From Dermatophagoides farinae (taxonomy: Eukaryota > Arthropoda > Arachnida > Sarcoptiformes > Pyroglyphidae): a DNA stretch of 64,000 bases. The number at the start of each line of letters is the position of its first letter. Positions within the stretch are counted from its first letter, which is position 1. The notes beneath the pieces are model-generated. The model saw only the letters and a program-made list of their open reading frames with translations, made no database searches and had not been told where the DNA came from. Positions 63,775 through 64,000 of this stretch are shown one piece after another. A program made the position numbers and the translations under genes. Where the stretch lies: contig NW_027461519.1 of assembly GCF_024713945.1 (NCBI RefSeq), positions 1 through 64,000 on the forward strand. The letters are read 5' to 3'.

Positions 63775-64000
63775 ATGACTACTGCTACTACCAAGCCTGA
63801 ATTTTCTAAAAATCCTTCTGCTATTAAGGGCTCCACGAAAAAAAAAGTGAAGAACAGTTCTGTTCAAGGGCGTTTTTCGTCCTACATCGCTAAAGTGTTG
63901 AAAAACACTGACAAGACCATGACAATGAGTCAAAAATCAATGGCAATTATGAACTCTTTTTGCGTTGACAACTTGAACAAAATCATGGACGAAGCTGCTT
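63775..64000 (+). CDS. Histone H2B, partial (cut by window end)
   Basis: The first 75 codons of a histone H2B. The N-terminal tail is Thr/Lys/Ser-rich (MTTATTKPEFSKNPS, then GSTKKKVKN). The start of the fold follows: RFSSYIAKVLKNTDKTMTMS corresponds to helix 1 and loop 1 (YxxYIyKVLKqvHPD), and QKSMAIMNSFCVDNLNKIMD corresponds to the SKAMxIMNSFVNDIFERI core. It is divergent from canonical H2B in loop 1, so it may be a variant such as H2B.Z-type, but a partial gene is not enough to say. No intron is seen in the visible part. Confidence 0.85.
   Translation, partial: MTTATTKPEFSKNPSAIKGSTKKKVKNSSVQGRFSSYIAKVLKNTDKTMTMSQKSMAIMNSFCVDNLNKIMDEAA

Noticed and set aside
1-64000. CRISPR arrays, insertion sequences, integrated virus or bacterial operons
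   Set aside because: No spaced direct repeats, transposase, integrase or terminal inverted repeats were found. The genes are eukaryotic with spliceosomal introns.

Overview
The window is the left end of a chromosome of a small, AT-rich unicellular eukaryote. It opens with two copies of the telomere repeat CCCTAAA. The genes are eukaryotic: cytosolic chaperonin, 20S proteasome, coatomer, nucleoporin and histone. Introns are extremely short: I place 18 with good support, of 27 to 46 nt, and 15 of these are 27 to 31 nt. Donors are nearly always GTAAGT, GTACGT or GTATGT. TAA, TAG and TGA all end real genes, so the code looks standard. A calcium-dependent protein kinase with an extra N-terminal EF-hand-like segment, plus TTTAGGG telomeres, fits an alveolate, perhaps an apicomplexan-like parasite (Babesia microti is known for similarly tiny introns). 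Other SAR lineages or small algae cannot be excluded. I did no database search.

Region 1 to about 13,380 is subtelomeric, very AT-rich and gene-poor. It holds a single-pass surface-type protein (1052-2572), a tRNA-Gln(UUG) on the minus strand (3429-3499), two small hypothetical genes (5442-5741, 8984-9433) and what looks like a decayed gene (about 12,051-13,251). The remaining stretches show no supported gene. A 12-base word occurs three times in this arm.

Region 13,391 to 64,000 is densely packed housekeeping sequence with about 34 genes on both strands and short spacers. In order: CCT6; an SMYD-like SET/MYND protein with ankyrin repeats; an unassigned 463-residue protein; RPL26; a DUF3228-like protein; a NUP98-NUP96 precursor; a Cys-rich protein; COPA; PSMA3; GPN1; a three-exon unknown; a meiotic-clade AAA ATPase; a tail-anchored unknown; a C2H2 zinc-finger protein; a four-TM protein; prefoldin 5; XPA; a KIF21-type kinesin; an EF-hand protein; a small secreted protein; a START-like protein; two adjacent secreted proteins; several unknowns; a large RCC1-repeat protein; a CDC50 flippase subunit; an 811-residue unknown; a ZNHIT1-like zinc-finger protein; an auxilin-like J protein; the kinase; and the start of a histone H2B.

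Compaction is visible throughout. PFDN5 and XPA overlap at their 3' ends, XPA and the kinesin start codons are 22 nt apart, and RCC1 and CDC50 overlap by 8 nt. By function the genes cover protein folding (CCT6, PFDN5), proteolysis, vesicle traffic (COPA, auxilin-like, CDC50), the nuclear pore, DNA repair and chromatin (XPA, ZNHIT1, H2B, SMYD), RNA polymerase assembly (GPN1), microtubules (kinesin, AAA) and calcium signalling. There is no sign of operons, insertion sequences or CRISPR.
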